The notes under the pieces: model-generated | Database searches by the model: none | The model's input: the letters and a program-made list of their open reading frames with translations, nothing else | Told to the model about the DNA's origin: nothing | Shown: positions 32,596 to 40,464 of the stretch, in pieces | How the letters are laid out: each line of letters begins with the position of its first letter | Position numbering within the stretch: the first letter of the stretch is position 1 | Translations under genes and position numbers: made by a program | NCBI GenBank assembly: GCA_964488355.1 | Contig: CAZAUJ010000017.1 | Location: forward strand, 1 to 50,153 | Length of the DNA: 50,153 nucleotides | Direction of reading: 5' to 3' | DNA from: Thermoanaerobaculum sp964488355 | Lineage (GTDB): Bacteria; Acidobacteriota; Thermoanaerobaculia; Thermoanaerobaculales; Thermoanaerobaculaceae

Positions 32596-32706
32596 GCCAA
32601 TTGGCCGCGGGCATTCGACGGCTCTTGCAACCGCGTCAAAGCCTGCGAAGAGCCGGGCGGTCTCCCGCCAAGCCGAAACCCCGACTGATCGGGGTTTCGC
32701 TGTTTT
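32596..32706 (+). ncRNA. Possible structured small RNA ending at a terminator
   Basis: Between the promoter-like TTGACA and the terminator lie consecutive hairpins: GGCTCTTGCA pairs with TGCGAAGAGCC (about 32620-32654, one-base bulge), then GGCGG/CCGCC with a TCTC loop, then the terminator stem. No open reading frame is convincing. It resembles no RNA family I can name (not SRP, 6S, tmRNA or tRNA). It could also be a long structured 3' end of the Gfo/Idh message. Confidence 0.3.
32675..32706 (+). terminator. Rho-independent terminator after the Gfo/Idh gene or small RNA
   Basis: Perfect ten-pair stem GAAACCCCGA / TCGGGGTTTC with a CTGA loop, followed by GCTGTTTT. Confidence 0.8.
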
Positions 32707-32757
32707 GGTGCTTGTGGGGTGGGCCGGGAGTTGGGCCCCGCGCGCCGGTTCGCCTCT

Positions 32758-34074
32758 TCAGCCCACCACCTGCCGCACCATCTCCTCGATCACGTTCCCA
32801 TCCAGCTCCGCCAACTCGTAGGTCACCTCGGCAATGGGCTTGTTCACCTTGAGGATGCGCGTGAGGTCGATGGGCGTACCTTCCACCACTACGTCGCAAG
32901 GGGTGGCGTTGATGGTGGCTTCCAAGTCGGCAATCTGCCGGTCCGAGTAGCCCATGGCCGGCAGGATGCAGCCCGCGTTGGGGTACTTGCGGTAGGTCTC
33001 GGCGATGGTGCCCACCGCGTAAGGCCGTGGGTCGGCGATTTCCGCCGCCCCGTGGTTTTTCGCGGCGAACCAGCCGGCGCCGTAGCTCATGCCACCGTGC
33101 GTCAGCGTGGGCCCGTCCTCCACCACCAGCACCCGCTTTCCCGTGATCAGCTCAGGACGGTCCACAGAAATGACGGAAGCGCACTTGATCACCTTGGCTT
33201 TAGGGTTGTAGCGGCGGCAGTTTTCCAACACCTCCTCCACCTTCACCGGGTCAGCGGTTTGCACTTTGTTGACGATCAGCAGGTCGGCCATAAGGAAGTT
33301 GGTTTCCCCAGGGTAATAGGTGAGCTCGTGGCCCGGCCGGTGCGGGTCCACCAGGGTAATGTGCAGATCCGGCTTGAAGAAGGGGGTGTCGTTGTTGCCC
33401 CCGTCCCAGAGGATCACGTCCGCTTCCTTTTCCGCTTCTCGCAAAATCACCTGATAGTCCACGCCCGCATACACCACAAAGCCGTTGTCAATGTGCGGCT
33501 CGTACTCCTCGCGTTCCTCAATAGTGCAGTCGTGGCGGTCCAGGTCTTCATAGGTTTCGAAGCGCTGGCACACCTGTTGCGCCAGGTCCCCGTAAGGCAT
33601 GGGATGGCGCACCGCCACCACCTTCTTGCCGAGCTTTTTCAAGATGCGCGAAACGTAGCGGGTAGTTTGCGATTTGCCCACCCCGGTTCGGACCGCGGTG
33701 ATAGCAATCACCGGCTTAGAGGAGGGCAACATAGTGTCGCGGGCGGAGCAAATGCCAAAGTGCGCGCCCCAAGCCACCACGTGCGAGCCTTTATCCATAA
33801 CGTACTGGTGCGACACGTCCGAGTAGGAAAACCAAACCTCGTCCACGTCGTGCTGCGTGATGAGGCGCTCCAGCTCTTCCTCTGGAAAGATGGGGATGCC
33901 CTGCGGGTACAAGGGGCCGGCGAGCACCGGCGGATACACCCGCCCCTCAATGTTGGGAATTTGCGTGGCGGTGAAGGCCACCACCTCCACCTCTGGGTTG
34001 TTGCGGAAAAGGCAGTTGAAGTTGTGAAAGTCGCGCCCTGCGGCACCCATGATGATGACTTTGCGTTTGGCCAT
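32758..34074 (-). CDS. Cyclic 2,3-diphosphoglycerate synthetase-like P-loop protein
   Basis: 438 residues. An N-terminal Rossmann-like part (KVIIMGAAGRDFHNFN) is followed by a P-loop domain with TAVRTGVGKSQTTR (K134). It has the length and overall sequence of archaeal cyclic 2,3-diphosphoglycerate synthetase, which makes a thermoprotective solute from 2,3-bisphosphoglycerate with ATP. Bacterial homologues are common and their true role is unsettled. I chose the ATG at 34074 (AGGAGGGAGG upstream); the longer frame to 34128 overlaps guaA. It follows guaA by 44 bases in the same direction. Confidence 0.82.
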   Translation of the reverse strand: MAKRKVIIMGAAGRDFHNFNCLFRNNPEVEVVAFTATQIPNIEGRVYPPVLAGPLYPQGIPIFPEEELERLITQHDVDEVWFSYSDVSHQYVMDKGSHVVAWGAHFGICSARDTMLPSSKPVIAITAVRTGVGKSQTTRYVSRILKKLGKKVVAVRHPMPYGDLAQQVCQRFETYEDLDRHDCTIEEREEYEPHIDNGFVVYAGVDYQVILREAEKEADVILWDGGNNDTPFFKPDLHITLVDPHRPGHELTYYPGETNFLMADLLIVNKVQTADPVKVEEVLENCRRYNPKAKVIKCASVISVDRPELITGKRVLVVEDGPTLTHGGMSYGAGWFAAKNHGAAEIADPRPYAVGTIAETYRKYPNAGCILPAMGYSDRQIADLEATINATPCDVVVEGTPIDLTRILKVNKPIAEVTYELAELDGNVIEEMVRQVVG

Positions 34075-34118
34075 AACCTCCCTCCTGTGCGGACGCGAGA
34101 CCCGTCCCTGCGCCTCGC

Positions 34119-35654
34119 TCACTCCCACTCGATGGTCCCGGGTGGTTTGGAGGTGATGTCGTACACCACCCGGTTGATGCCACGCACCTGGCCGACGATG
34201 CGGCGGGCGACGCGGTCCAGGAAATCCGCGTCGAAGCGGAACCAGTCGGCGGTCATGAAATCCTCGGTGGTGACCGCCCGCAGCGCCACCACGTGCTCGT
34301 AGGTGCGCTGGTCCCCCATCACCCCCACCGTGCGCACGGGCAAAAGCACCGCCAGCGCCTGGGAAATCTGCCGGTACAAGCCGGCAGCGCGAATCTCCTC
34401 CATGAAGATGGCATCCGCCTGCTGCAGCAGCCTCACCCGCTCCGCCGTCACCTCACCCACAATGCGCACCGCCAACCCAGGCCCAGGGAAGGGCTGGCGA
34501 AACACAAACTCCTCCGGCAGACCCAGCTCCAGCCCAAGCTTGCGCACCTCGTCCTTGAAGAGCAACCGTAGCGGCTCCACCAGCTCAAAACCCAGCTCAG
34601 CCGGCAAGCCACCCACGTTGTGGTGCGTCTTGATGGTGACGGAGGGACCCTTTACCGAGGTGGATTCAATCACGTCGGGGTAAAGCGTGCCCTGCGCCAA
34701 ATACCGCGCCTGGGGAAACTTAGCGGCCTCCTCCCTGAACACCGCAACGAACTCGTGACCAATGCGGCGGCGCTTTTCCTCCGGGTCCTCCACCCCCGCC
34801 AGGGCAGCAAAAAAGCGCGCTGCCGCGTTCACCCGGTCCACGGACAAACCGTAAGCGGCAAAGCGCTCCATCACCTTGTCCCCCTCCCCCGCCCGCAACA
34901 GCCCTGTATCCACAAAGATGGGAATGGTGCGCTCCCCCACCGCCTCCCGGCACAGCAGCGCCGTGACGGTGGAGTCCACACCGCCCGAAAGGGCAACAAT
35001 CACTTGCCCCTCGCCCACCTGTTCCCTGATGGCAGCCACCGCCTCCGCCCGCAGGTTGCCGGGCGTCCAGTCTCGCCGCGCCCCGCACAAGCTGAGAAAG
35101 TTGTCCAAGATCTGCAGGCCAAAGTCCGTGTGCTTGACCTCGGGGTGAAACTGAATGCCGTATAGCTTGCGCTCCTCCCACGCCATGGCCGCATGCGGCG
35201 CCGCTTCCGTGCGCGCTACCGTACGAAAACCCTTCGGCAGACGGGTCACCTCATCCCCGTGGGACATCCACACACGCTGTCTTGCCGGCAAGCCAGCAAA
35301 GAGCGGGCATGGGGCCAAAAGCTCCAGCTCCGCCGCACCGTACTCCCGCCGCCCGCAGCTGGCCACCTCCCCGCCCAAAAGCTGCGCCATCACCTGCTGG
35401 CCGTAGCAAAGGCCCAGCACCGGCACACCCAAATCGAACAGGCCCGGATCGGGCCGCACCGCTTGTTGCTCATACACGGAGGCAGGCCCGCCCGAAAGGA
35501 TCACGCCAATAGGCCGGCGCCGGCCAATCTCAACCAGGGAAAGGCTTGGGGGAACTATTTCGCTCTTAACCGAAAGCTCCCGCACCCGCCGAGCAATCAG
35601 CTGCGTGTACTGCGAGCCAAAGTCGAGGATCAAAACCGTTTCATGGGCCGTCAT
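34119..35654 (-). CDS. guaA: GMP synthase (glutamine-hydrolysing)
   Basis: 511 residues; converts XMP to GMP with ATP and glutamine. The N-terminal class I glutaminase has Cys83 in GLCYGQQ and FHPEV for the His/Glu. The synthetase has the PP-loop ALSGGVDSTVTALL, then the dimerisation domain ending TSKPPGTIEWE. It is full length. The ribosome site is weak (GGGGCGGT). It is followed by the cyclic-diphosphoglycerate-synthetase-like gene and probably shares its transcript. Confidence 0.98.
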   Translation of the reverse strand: MTAHETVLILDFGSQYTQLIARRVRELSVKSEIVPPSLSLVEIGRRRPIGVILSGGPASVYEQQAVRPDPGLFDLGVPVLGLCYGQQVMAQLLGGEVASCGRREYGAAELELLAPCPLFAGLPARQRVWMSHGDEVTRLPKGFRTVARTEAAPHAAMAWEERKLYGIQFHPEVKHTDFGLQILDNFLSLCGARRDWTPGNLRAEAVAAIREQVGEGQVIVALSGGVDSTVTALLCREAVGERTIPIFVDTGLLRAGEGDKVMERFAAYGLSVDRVNAAARFFAALAGVEDPEEKRRRIGHEFVAVFREEAAKFPQARYLAQGTLYPDVIESTSVKGPSVTIKTHHNVGGLPAELGFELVEPLRLLFKDEVRKLGLELGLPEEFVFRQPFPGPGLAVRIVGEVTAERVRLLQQADAIFMEEIRAAGLYRQISQALAVLLPVRTVGVMGDQRTYEHVVALRAVTTEDFMTADWFRFDADFLDRVARRIVGQVRGINRVVYDITSKPPGTIEWE

Positions 35655-36414
35655 ACCGCCCCGCCCGGCGGGGCACCTTAGCTTAGCAGCTTACCCTGCC
35701 CTTTTCTAGGCCCCGCGTTGCCTCACCTATTGAAACCGAAGGACACGAGGCGAAAAACGGCATCTGCTGGCTCCCTAACGCGGTCGCTCGCTCCCGACTG
35801 AGTCAGGCCGGTCTCTCGTGTGGCCAGAACAGCCTTACGCTGCCATCGAGGCCTTAAAGCGCGCCAAAGGGCCCCTCCGTCACTGCGGCATGCCCGGAAA
35901 GCGGTTCGCCCTTACGAGCCCCCGAAGAGCCTGCCATGCGCTGCGTCAGGATGCACCAGCGGCCCCATACGTCTATGCGTTGGCGATGAAAAAGACAGAA
36001 TTTCGAAGCATTTCGAGGCGCCTAAGCTCCCTTCGCCATTCCGTGGGCGTCGAAGGCGCCCGAATCACTCTCGTCTTGCCATCGACGATACCTCCCACCT
36101 ACCCGAGATTGCTTCGCTCGCCCCGCTGGCTCGCAATGACGGGGGGAGGCTGCTCCGGCAGCTACGTGGCCCTTTCGTCATTGCCAGGGCCGCCACGCGG
36201 CCCGAAGCAATCCTTGTTGCAAGGGGCCCGGAGGGCGAAGAGGCAATCTCATCCTCCCGGCCCGCGGCCCTGAAACCCCACGCACTGAGAATGCTTCCCT
36301 TCGCCCGCCATGATAGCCATACGTCCTAATTGCCAGGTCCGGCTGGGAAAGGCGGATACCTCGAGTCGGCAGCACACACAGGCGCTGTCGAAAAACCGAG
36401 TAGACGACCCCACC
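35655..36414. other. Intergenic region rich in repeats, no gene seen
   Basis: About 760 bases between guaA and the HD-GYP gene. Rightward frames in the middle (35818-36329) encode only Pro/Arg-rich, repeat-derived peptides (LLRSPRWLAMTGGG) and lack ribosome sites. The right part carries three repeat copies (36104-36254). Confidence 0.6.
36104..36254. repeat. Cluster of three dispersed repeat units, mixed orientation
   Basis: Reverse unit at 36104-36141 (CGAGATTGCTTCGC to CGCAATGACG); forward unit at 36176-36212 (CGTCATTGCC to GAAGCAATCC); a third, partial forward unit at 36217-36254 (TTGCAAGG to GGCAATCTC). The family has ends CGTCATTGC and GAAGCAATCTCG and a variable, GC-rich hairpin-like centre. 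Confidence 0.65.
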
Positions 36415-37905
36415 CTAAGGCCGGTAGAGGTACAGGTATCGGGGAAGCGTATGCAGGAAGGCGTCACGCACCGCCGGATCGAAGTGGCTGGGCTGGACCC
36501 GGCTGTCCCCTTTCTTGAGCACGGCCACCGCCTCCTCGTGGCTCAGGGCAGGTTTGTACGCTCGGGAGGAGCGCAGGGCATCGTAAACGTCAGTCACCCG
36601 CACGATGCGCGCCTCCAGGGGAATGGTATCCCCTGCCAGGCCCCGCGGGTAGCCGCTGCCGTCGAAGTTCTCGTGGTGATAGAGGGCAATATTCCGCGCC
36701 ATCTCCAGCTGCGGCAAGCTACCCAATAGCTTCGCGCCGTTGACGGTGTGCTGGCGCAGTAGCTGCTCCTCTTCCGGGCTCAGGGCACCGGTTTTCATTA
36801 CCAGCTCCAAGGGAACGCTCATCTTGCCCACGTCGTGCACCCGCGCCGACGGACCCATCCAACGCACGAACCGCGGCGGGCAGCCCAAGGTACGGGCGGT
36901 TTCCCGCGCCAGGATGGCCACCCGCTGCACGTGGTCGGCCGTGTCCCGGTCGTAAAACTCGGCAGCCAGGGCCAAGGCCTCCAAGGCAGAGAAGAAGGCC
37001 AGCTCCTGCCGTCGCGCCTCCAACCGCAGCCGCTCGAACACCCCCCAAAGGCGAAAGGCCGCGCGCAGAATGGGAAACTCCCACACCCCCACTTCCCAAG
37101 GGTAGCCCGCCAACAGCAGATACCCCTGCGACCCAGCGGCGGCCACGAAGTTATGCGGCGGGGAATCGGTGGGAAAGCCCAGCAGCGCCGCCAGCGTGGT
37201 ATCCATCAGCTGCTTGCCCACATAACGCCCCTCGCCGCGGGCGTAAGGGGCAAGGGCGCGGGAGATATCGATGGCGCGGTAAACTCGCTGCTTGCGGAAC
37301 CAGCTGCCGTGTCGCCAAAACCAGGTGGTGGCCAAAAGCCTGGAGCCAACCCGCGTGGCGGCCCAGGCAAACTGCGGGTGGTCAGGCGAGCCCGGGCTCT
37401 CACCTAACAGCTCCCGCGCCATCGCATCGGCCACCGCCAGTGCCGTCCAGTCCGCCACCCCTTCGGCAGCAAAGGTTTCGGCGAAGCGGCCCATGCGGTC
37501 CAGCTCCAGGAAGGACAGCAACAGCCGGTCGGAAAGCCGCTTGGCGCGCAAAAGCGTTCGCACCCGCGACAAAAGCTCCAGGGGCTCCACCGGCTTGGTG
37601 AGAAAGTCATCGGCACCCAGCTCCAACAGCCTTAGGCGGTCCCCGCGGTCCTCGGAGCTGGTGATCACCACCACCGGGACGCGTGCGGTGTCTTCTTCCT
37701 GCCGCAGCTGGCGAAAAACCAGCTCGCCGGAGATGTCAGGCAGGTAAAGGTCCAGCAACACCACGTCGGGATGCATGGTGTGCGCCACCGTCAGGGCTTC
37801 TGCGCCGCTGGCAGCCAGCGCTACCTCCAGGCCCTTAGCCGTTAACGTCTCGGCCAAAGCCTGGGCCTGGGTAGGTGAGTCCTCAACGAGCAGGATACGG
37901 TCCAT
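36415..37905 (-). CDS. Response regulator with C-terminal HD-GYP phosphodiesterase domain
   Basis: 496 residues. The receiver domain (1-120) has phospho-acceptor Asp52 (VVLLDLYLPD) and Lys104 (FLTKP). A poorly conserved middle (about 130-290) looks like a GAF-type sensor fold. The HD-GYP domain (about 300-490) has DHVQRVA, H357-D358 (ARVHDVGKM), H410-H411-E412 and G418-Y419-P420 (HHENFDGSGYP), so it should hydrolyse c-di-GMP and/or respond to it. No kinase gene is adjacent, so the partner is elsewhere. CAGGAG precedes the ATG. It lies 180 bases after the BON gene. Confidence 0.93.
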   Translation of the reverse strand: MDRILLVEDSPTQAQALAETLTAKGLEVALAASGAEALTVAHTMHPDVVLLDLYLPDISGELVFRQLRQEEDTARVPVVVITSSEDRGDRLRLLELGADDFLTKPVEPLELLSRVRTLLRAKRLSDRLLLSFLELDRMGRFAETFAAEGVADWTALAVADAMARELLGESPGSPDHPQFAWAATRVGSRLLATTWFWRHGSWFRKQRVYRAIDISRALAPYARGEGRYVGKQLMDTTLAALLGFPTDSPPHNFVAAAGSQGYLLLAGYPWEVGVWEFPILRAAFRLWGVFERLRLEARRQELAFFSALEALALAAEFYDRDTADHVQRVAILARETARTLGCPPRFVRWMGPSARVHDVGKMSVPLELVMKTGALSPEEEQLLRQHTVNGAKLLGSLPQLEMARNIALYHHENFDGSGYPRGLAGDTIPLEARIVRVTDVYDALRSSRAYKPALSHEEAVAVLKKGDSRVQPSHFDPAVRDAFLHTLPRYLYLYRP

Positions 37906-38085
37906 AGGCTCCTGGTACCCAGTTTAACCCGATTCTTCCGCAGCCGCGGAGGGAACCCTTGCCAGCCAGGAGGAAGGGGCCGCCAGAAGGGCAAGGCCCG
38001 TCCGGCCAGTGGCGGACCTCCGGCCACAAAGGCCAAGGCCAATGGGGCGGCCGCACACCGGAGCAAGGGTTTGTCCCTGGCCTGC

Positions 38086-38673
38086 CTAACGCTCCACCCT
38101 GAGCAGGTTGTGCACCTGTCGGACCCCGGAAGTGGCCCGGGCCACCGTGGCAGCCAAGTCCCGCTGCTGGCGATGAGCCACGGTACCGGAGAGAACCACT
38201 ACGCCCGAGCTGGCCTCCACCTCGATGCCCATGGCGGCGCGGCCCAGGCTATCCAAAAGCCGCAGCTTGACCCGTCCTTCCAGCAGCTGGTCGGCGGCGC
38301 GTTGTTCCAGCTCGGCTAGTGCCCCTGGTTTGTGCTCCGGCTCGAGGGTGAGGAGGTTTTTCACCGCCGACACGCCCTTCACCGAGCGCACCACCTCCTC
38401 CGCCACCATGAGGGACGAGCGCTCCCGCACCTTGCCCGACAGCACCACCGTGCTGCCCACCGCTTCCACCTCGATGGCCAGCGCTTCCCCCTTGAGGTGC
38501 TCGAGCAGCGCCACCTTCACTTTGCCCTCCAGCACCGCCTCTTCCAGGCTGTGAGCCACCCGCTGAAGCGCGCGATCCGCCGCTTGCCCTGCCCGCTGCA
38601 GCGGACCCGGGGTGGGAGATGCCGCCACAGTCGCAGCTAACACCAGGCTGACCATGATGCCAGCGTACCCCAA
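38086..38673 (-). CDS. Secreted double BON-domain protein
   Basis: 195 residues with a short signal-like N-terminus (MVSLVLAATVAASPTP within the first 22). Two BON domains follow (about 47-112 and 128-195), each with the alternating pattern and conserved Gly (IEVEAVGSTVVLSGKV, IEVEASSGVVVLSGTV). BON proteins bind membranes or lipids and are found in osmotic and envelope stress. The frame begins with TTG at 38673 (AGGCG upstream); the in-frame ATG at 38655 is an alternative. It follows the VWFA-related gene by 25 bases. Its periplasmic role is not specific. Confidence 0.85.
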   Translation of the reverse strand: MGYAGIMVSLVLAATVAASPTPGPLQRAGQAADRALQRVAHSLEEAVLEGKVKVALLEHLKGEALAIEVEAVGSTVVLSGKVRERSSLMVAEEVVRSVKGVSAVKNLLTLEPEHKPGALAELEQRAADQLLEGRVKLRLLDSLGRAAMGIEVEASSGVVVLSGTVAHRQQRDLAATVARATSGVRQVHNLLRVER

Positions 38674-38698
38674 GCACGCCTGCCTGCCGTGACCGCCA

Positions 38699-40411
38699 TC
38701 ACTTCAGTTCCGGGCGCACCGGTCGCCGCACCGCTGCGTACCCCGCCTGGTTGGTGAGCACGTCGCGCACGCCCACGCTGATGCGGTAAATCCCCGGTTC
38801 CAGCAGAAGGGAAGCGGTGACCGTGTAGTACTGGCTCTGAGCCCGGTCGTAAGCAGCCTTGGGAATACGCACCTCGTGCTGGCGGCGCTGCAGGTCCGAC
38901 TGCTTGCCCTCCTCGTCGCGGGCCGCGTAGTACACCACCATCGAGCCCACATACTCTTCGCCGCTTGGCACCAGCGCCAAATTCTTGATAGGCACACGAA
39001 TTCCCACCGGCAGGGTCCAGTACTTGCCGGAAGCGGGAGCTGGCTCTCCTGTGGACAGCTCGATCCCCAAAGGGTTGTCCTCCAGCTCAAAGGCCAGGCC
39101 GGTAATGACGCGATCGGCAATGCGCGAGGGCAGGGATTTCTCGATAAAGGTGCGGCGGTAGGAGAGCTGGTACTCGGGATGATTTTTGACCTTGACTTCA
39201 ATGCGGTGGACCCTATCCTCGCCGGAAGGCACCAACTTGTAGCCAAGCGAGTAATAGGTTTCGAAATCAGTGGCAATTTTTTCCAAGCCGGGACCCACGT
39301 CATTGGTATTCACGATCGCCAGCCCTCCCGTTTGCTCAGCCATGTAAATAAGCGAATCCTGGTAGTTGCTGCGGGCAATGGCTGCTGCCAGCGTCGAGCG
39401 CGGCATACGATGCTCGGCCTCCACGCCCAGCTCCGATTCCAAACCGCGGGCGTCAATGGTGTAAAGCGTGATATCGGCAGCGGCGGCGGTGTTCACCAGG
39501 CTGCGGAAAAGCTCGGTAGCGTCAAACTCCCGCGACTGGGAAACCGCACCCATTTCCCGATAGTTCTCTTGAATCTCGTAAAACAGCTCCAGGCCAGGAG
39601 ACATGGGCAAGCCATCGGATACGTAAATAATGGCCTTCTTTCCCGGCACGCCGGCCATCATGGTCATCAAGTCCTGGAAGGCGCGAACGGTGAAAATCAG
39701 CGTGTTGCGCTGCTCCCGGGCAAAGGCACGCACGCGACCCATAGCGTCGTCCATGGTGCTGGGGTCGGACGAGCGCTGGTGAATGTAGTCCTCGATTTCC
39801 CGCCGGGAGGAAAGCACCTCCGTGCGCCCACCGGTGTACCGGCGCACGCTGCGAAGCGCGTCGGTTACGTCTTGGGGATCGGAGGTAAAAGTTTGAAGGA
39901 TTTTCAGGCTTTTCTGAAAGGAGGCCACCATCACCTGGTCCGGCGGCCGCAGGTTGTCGTTGATAAATTCCGACAGGCGCGTGAGCACCCGGTTACGATT
40001 CAAGGGGTGGATGTTCTCGTTGTCGATGAGCAGCGCCAAGAATCTGGGCTGACGCGGCGGCGGCGCTTCCACCAGGGGGGTGGCGGTAGGCTGGGGAAGA
40101 GCTTGCGGAGTAGGCGTGGGCGTGGGCTGCGCCACCTTGCTTTGGCGCGTGTACACGGCGAAGTTGGTGATGTCCTGCAGCTTGCCATCCTGGTAGAGGA
40201 AAAAGTCCTCTTTGGTCAGCCCGAGAACGGGTCCCTCCTTGCTCCGCACCGACACATCCACGCTCACCAGGGTGATTTCGCTCACGTCGTAAAAGCGAAG
40301 ACCCCCAACGTGCTGCTCCGGCGGCTTTTCCGCCGGCGGCACGTCTTGGGCAGGAAGGGGCACGCCGCTTGTGCACAAAAGCCACAGAGCCAGCTTCCAA
40401 AGCGTCCTCAC
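38699..40411 (-). CDS. VWFA-related domain protein (acidobacterial type), degenerate MIDAS
   Basis: About 570 residues. I chose the GTG at 40411 because GGGAGG is six bases upstream and a good signal (RTLWKLALWLLCTSGVPLPAQ) begins there; the ATG at 40453 adds a segment with no ribosome site. A beta domain (VSVDVSVRSKEGPVLGLTKEDFFLYQDG), a Pro/Thr-rich linker (PTPTPTPQALPQPTATP) and a VWA-like domain (FLALLIDNENIHPLNR) follow. The expected DxSxS metal site reads DNENI, so metal binding is doubtful. It is in tandem with another VWFA-related gene (53-base gap) and the BON gene. Function unknown, envelope located. Confidence 0.88.
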   Translation of the reverse strand: MRTLWKLALWLLCTSGVPLPAQDVPPAEKPPEQHVGGLRFYDVSEITLVSVDVSVRSKEGPVLGLTKEDFFLYQDGKLQDITNFAVYTRQSKVAQPTPTPTPQALPQPTATPLVEAPPPRQPRFLALLIDNENIHPLNRNRVLTRLSEFINDNLRPPDQVMVASFQKSLKILQTFTSDPQDVTDALRSVRRYTGGRTEVLSSRREIEDYIHQRSSDPSTMDDAMGRVRAFAREQRNTLIFTVRAFQDLMTMMAGVPGKKAIIYVSDGLPMSPGLELFYEIQENYREMGAVSQSREFDATELFRSLVNTAAAADITLYTIDARGLESELGVEAEHRMPRSTLAAAIARSNYQDSLIYMAEQTGGLAIVNTNDVGPGLEKIATDFETYYSLGYKLVPSGEDRVHRIEVKVKNHPEYQLSYRRTFIEKSLPSRIADRVITGLAFELEDNPLGIELSTGEPAPASGKYWTLPVGIRVPIKNLALVPSGEEYVGSMVVYYAARDEEGKQSDLQRRQHEVRIPKAAYDRAQSQYYTVTASLLLEPGIYRISVGVRDVLTNQAGYAAVRRPVRPELK

Positions 40412-40464
40412 CGTTCGCCTCCCGCTGCAGTGTAGCGCAGCCGCCGCTGGCACGGCTCAGGCGC

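Noticed and set aside
32719..34302. A 527-codon rightward frame antisense to the diphosphoglycerate-synthetase-like gene
   Set aside because: His/Val/Arg-rich shadow of a clear P-loop protein; no ribosome site or domain.
35818..36329. Rightward reading frames of about 150-170 codons in the guaA/HD-GYP spacer
   Set aside because: They run through repeat copies, have no ribosome site, and encode Pro/Arg-rich peptides with no family resemblance.
38876..40435. A 519-codon rightward frame antisense to the VWFA-related gene
   Set aside because: Shadow frame; the leftward frame has a signal peptide, ribosome site and family blocks.
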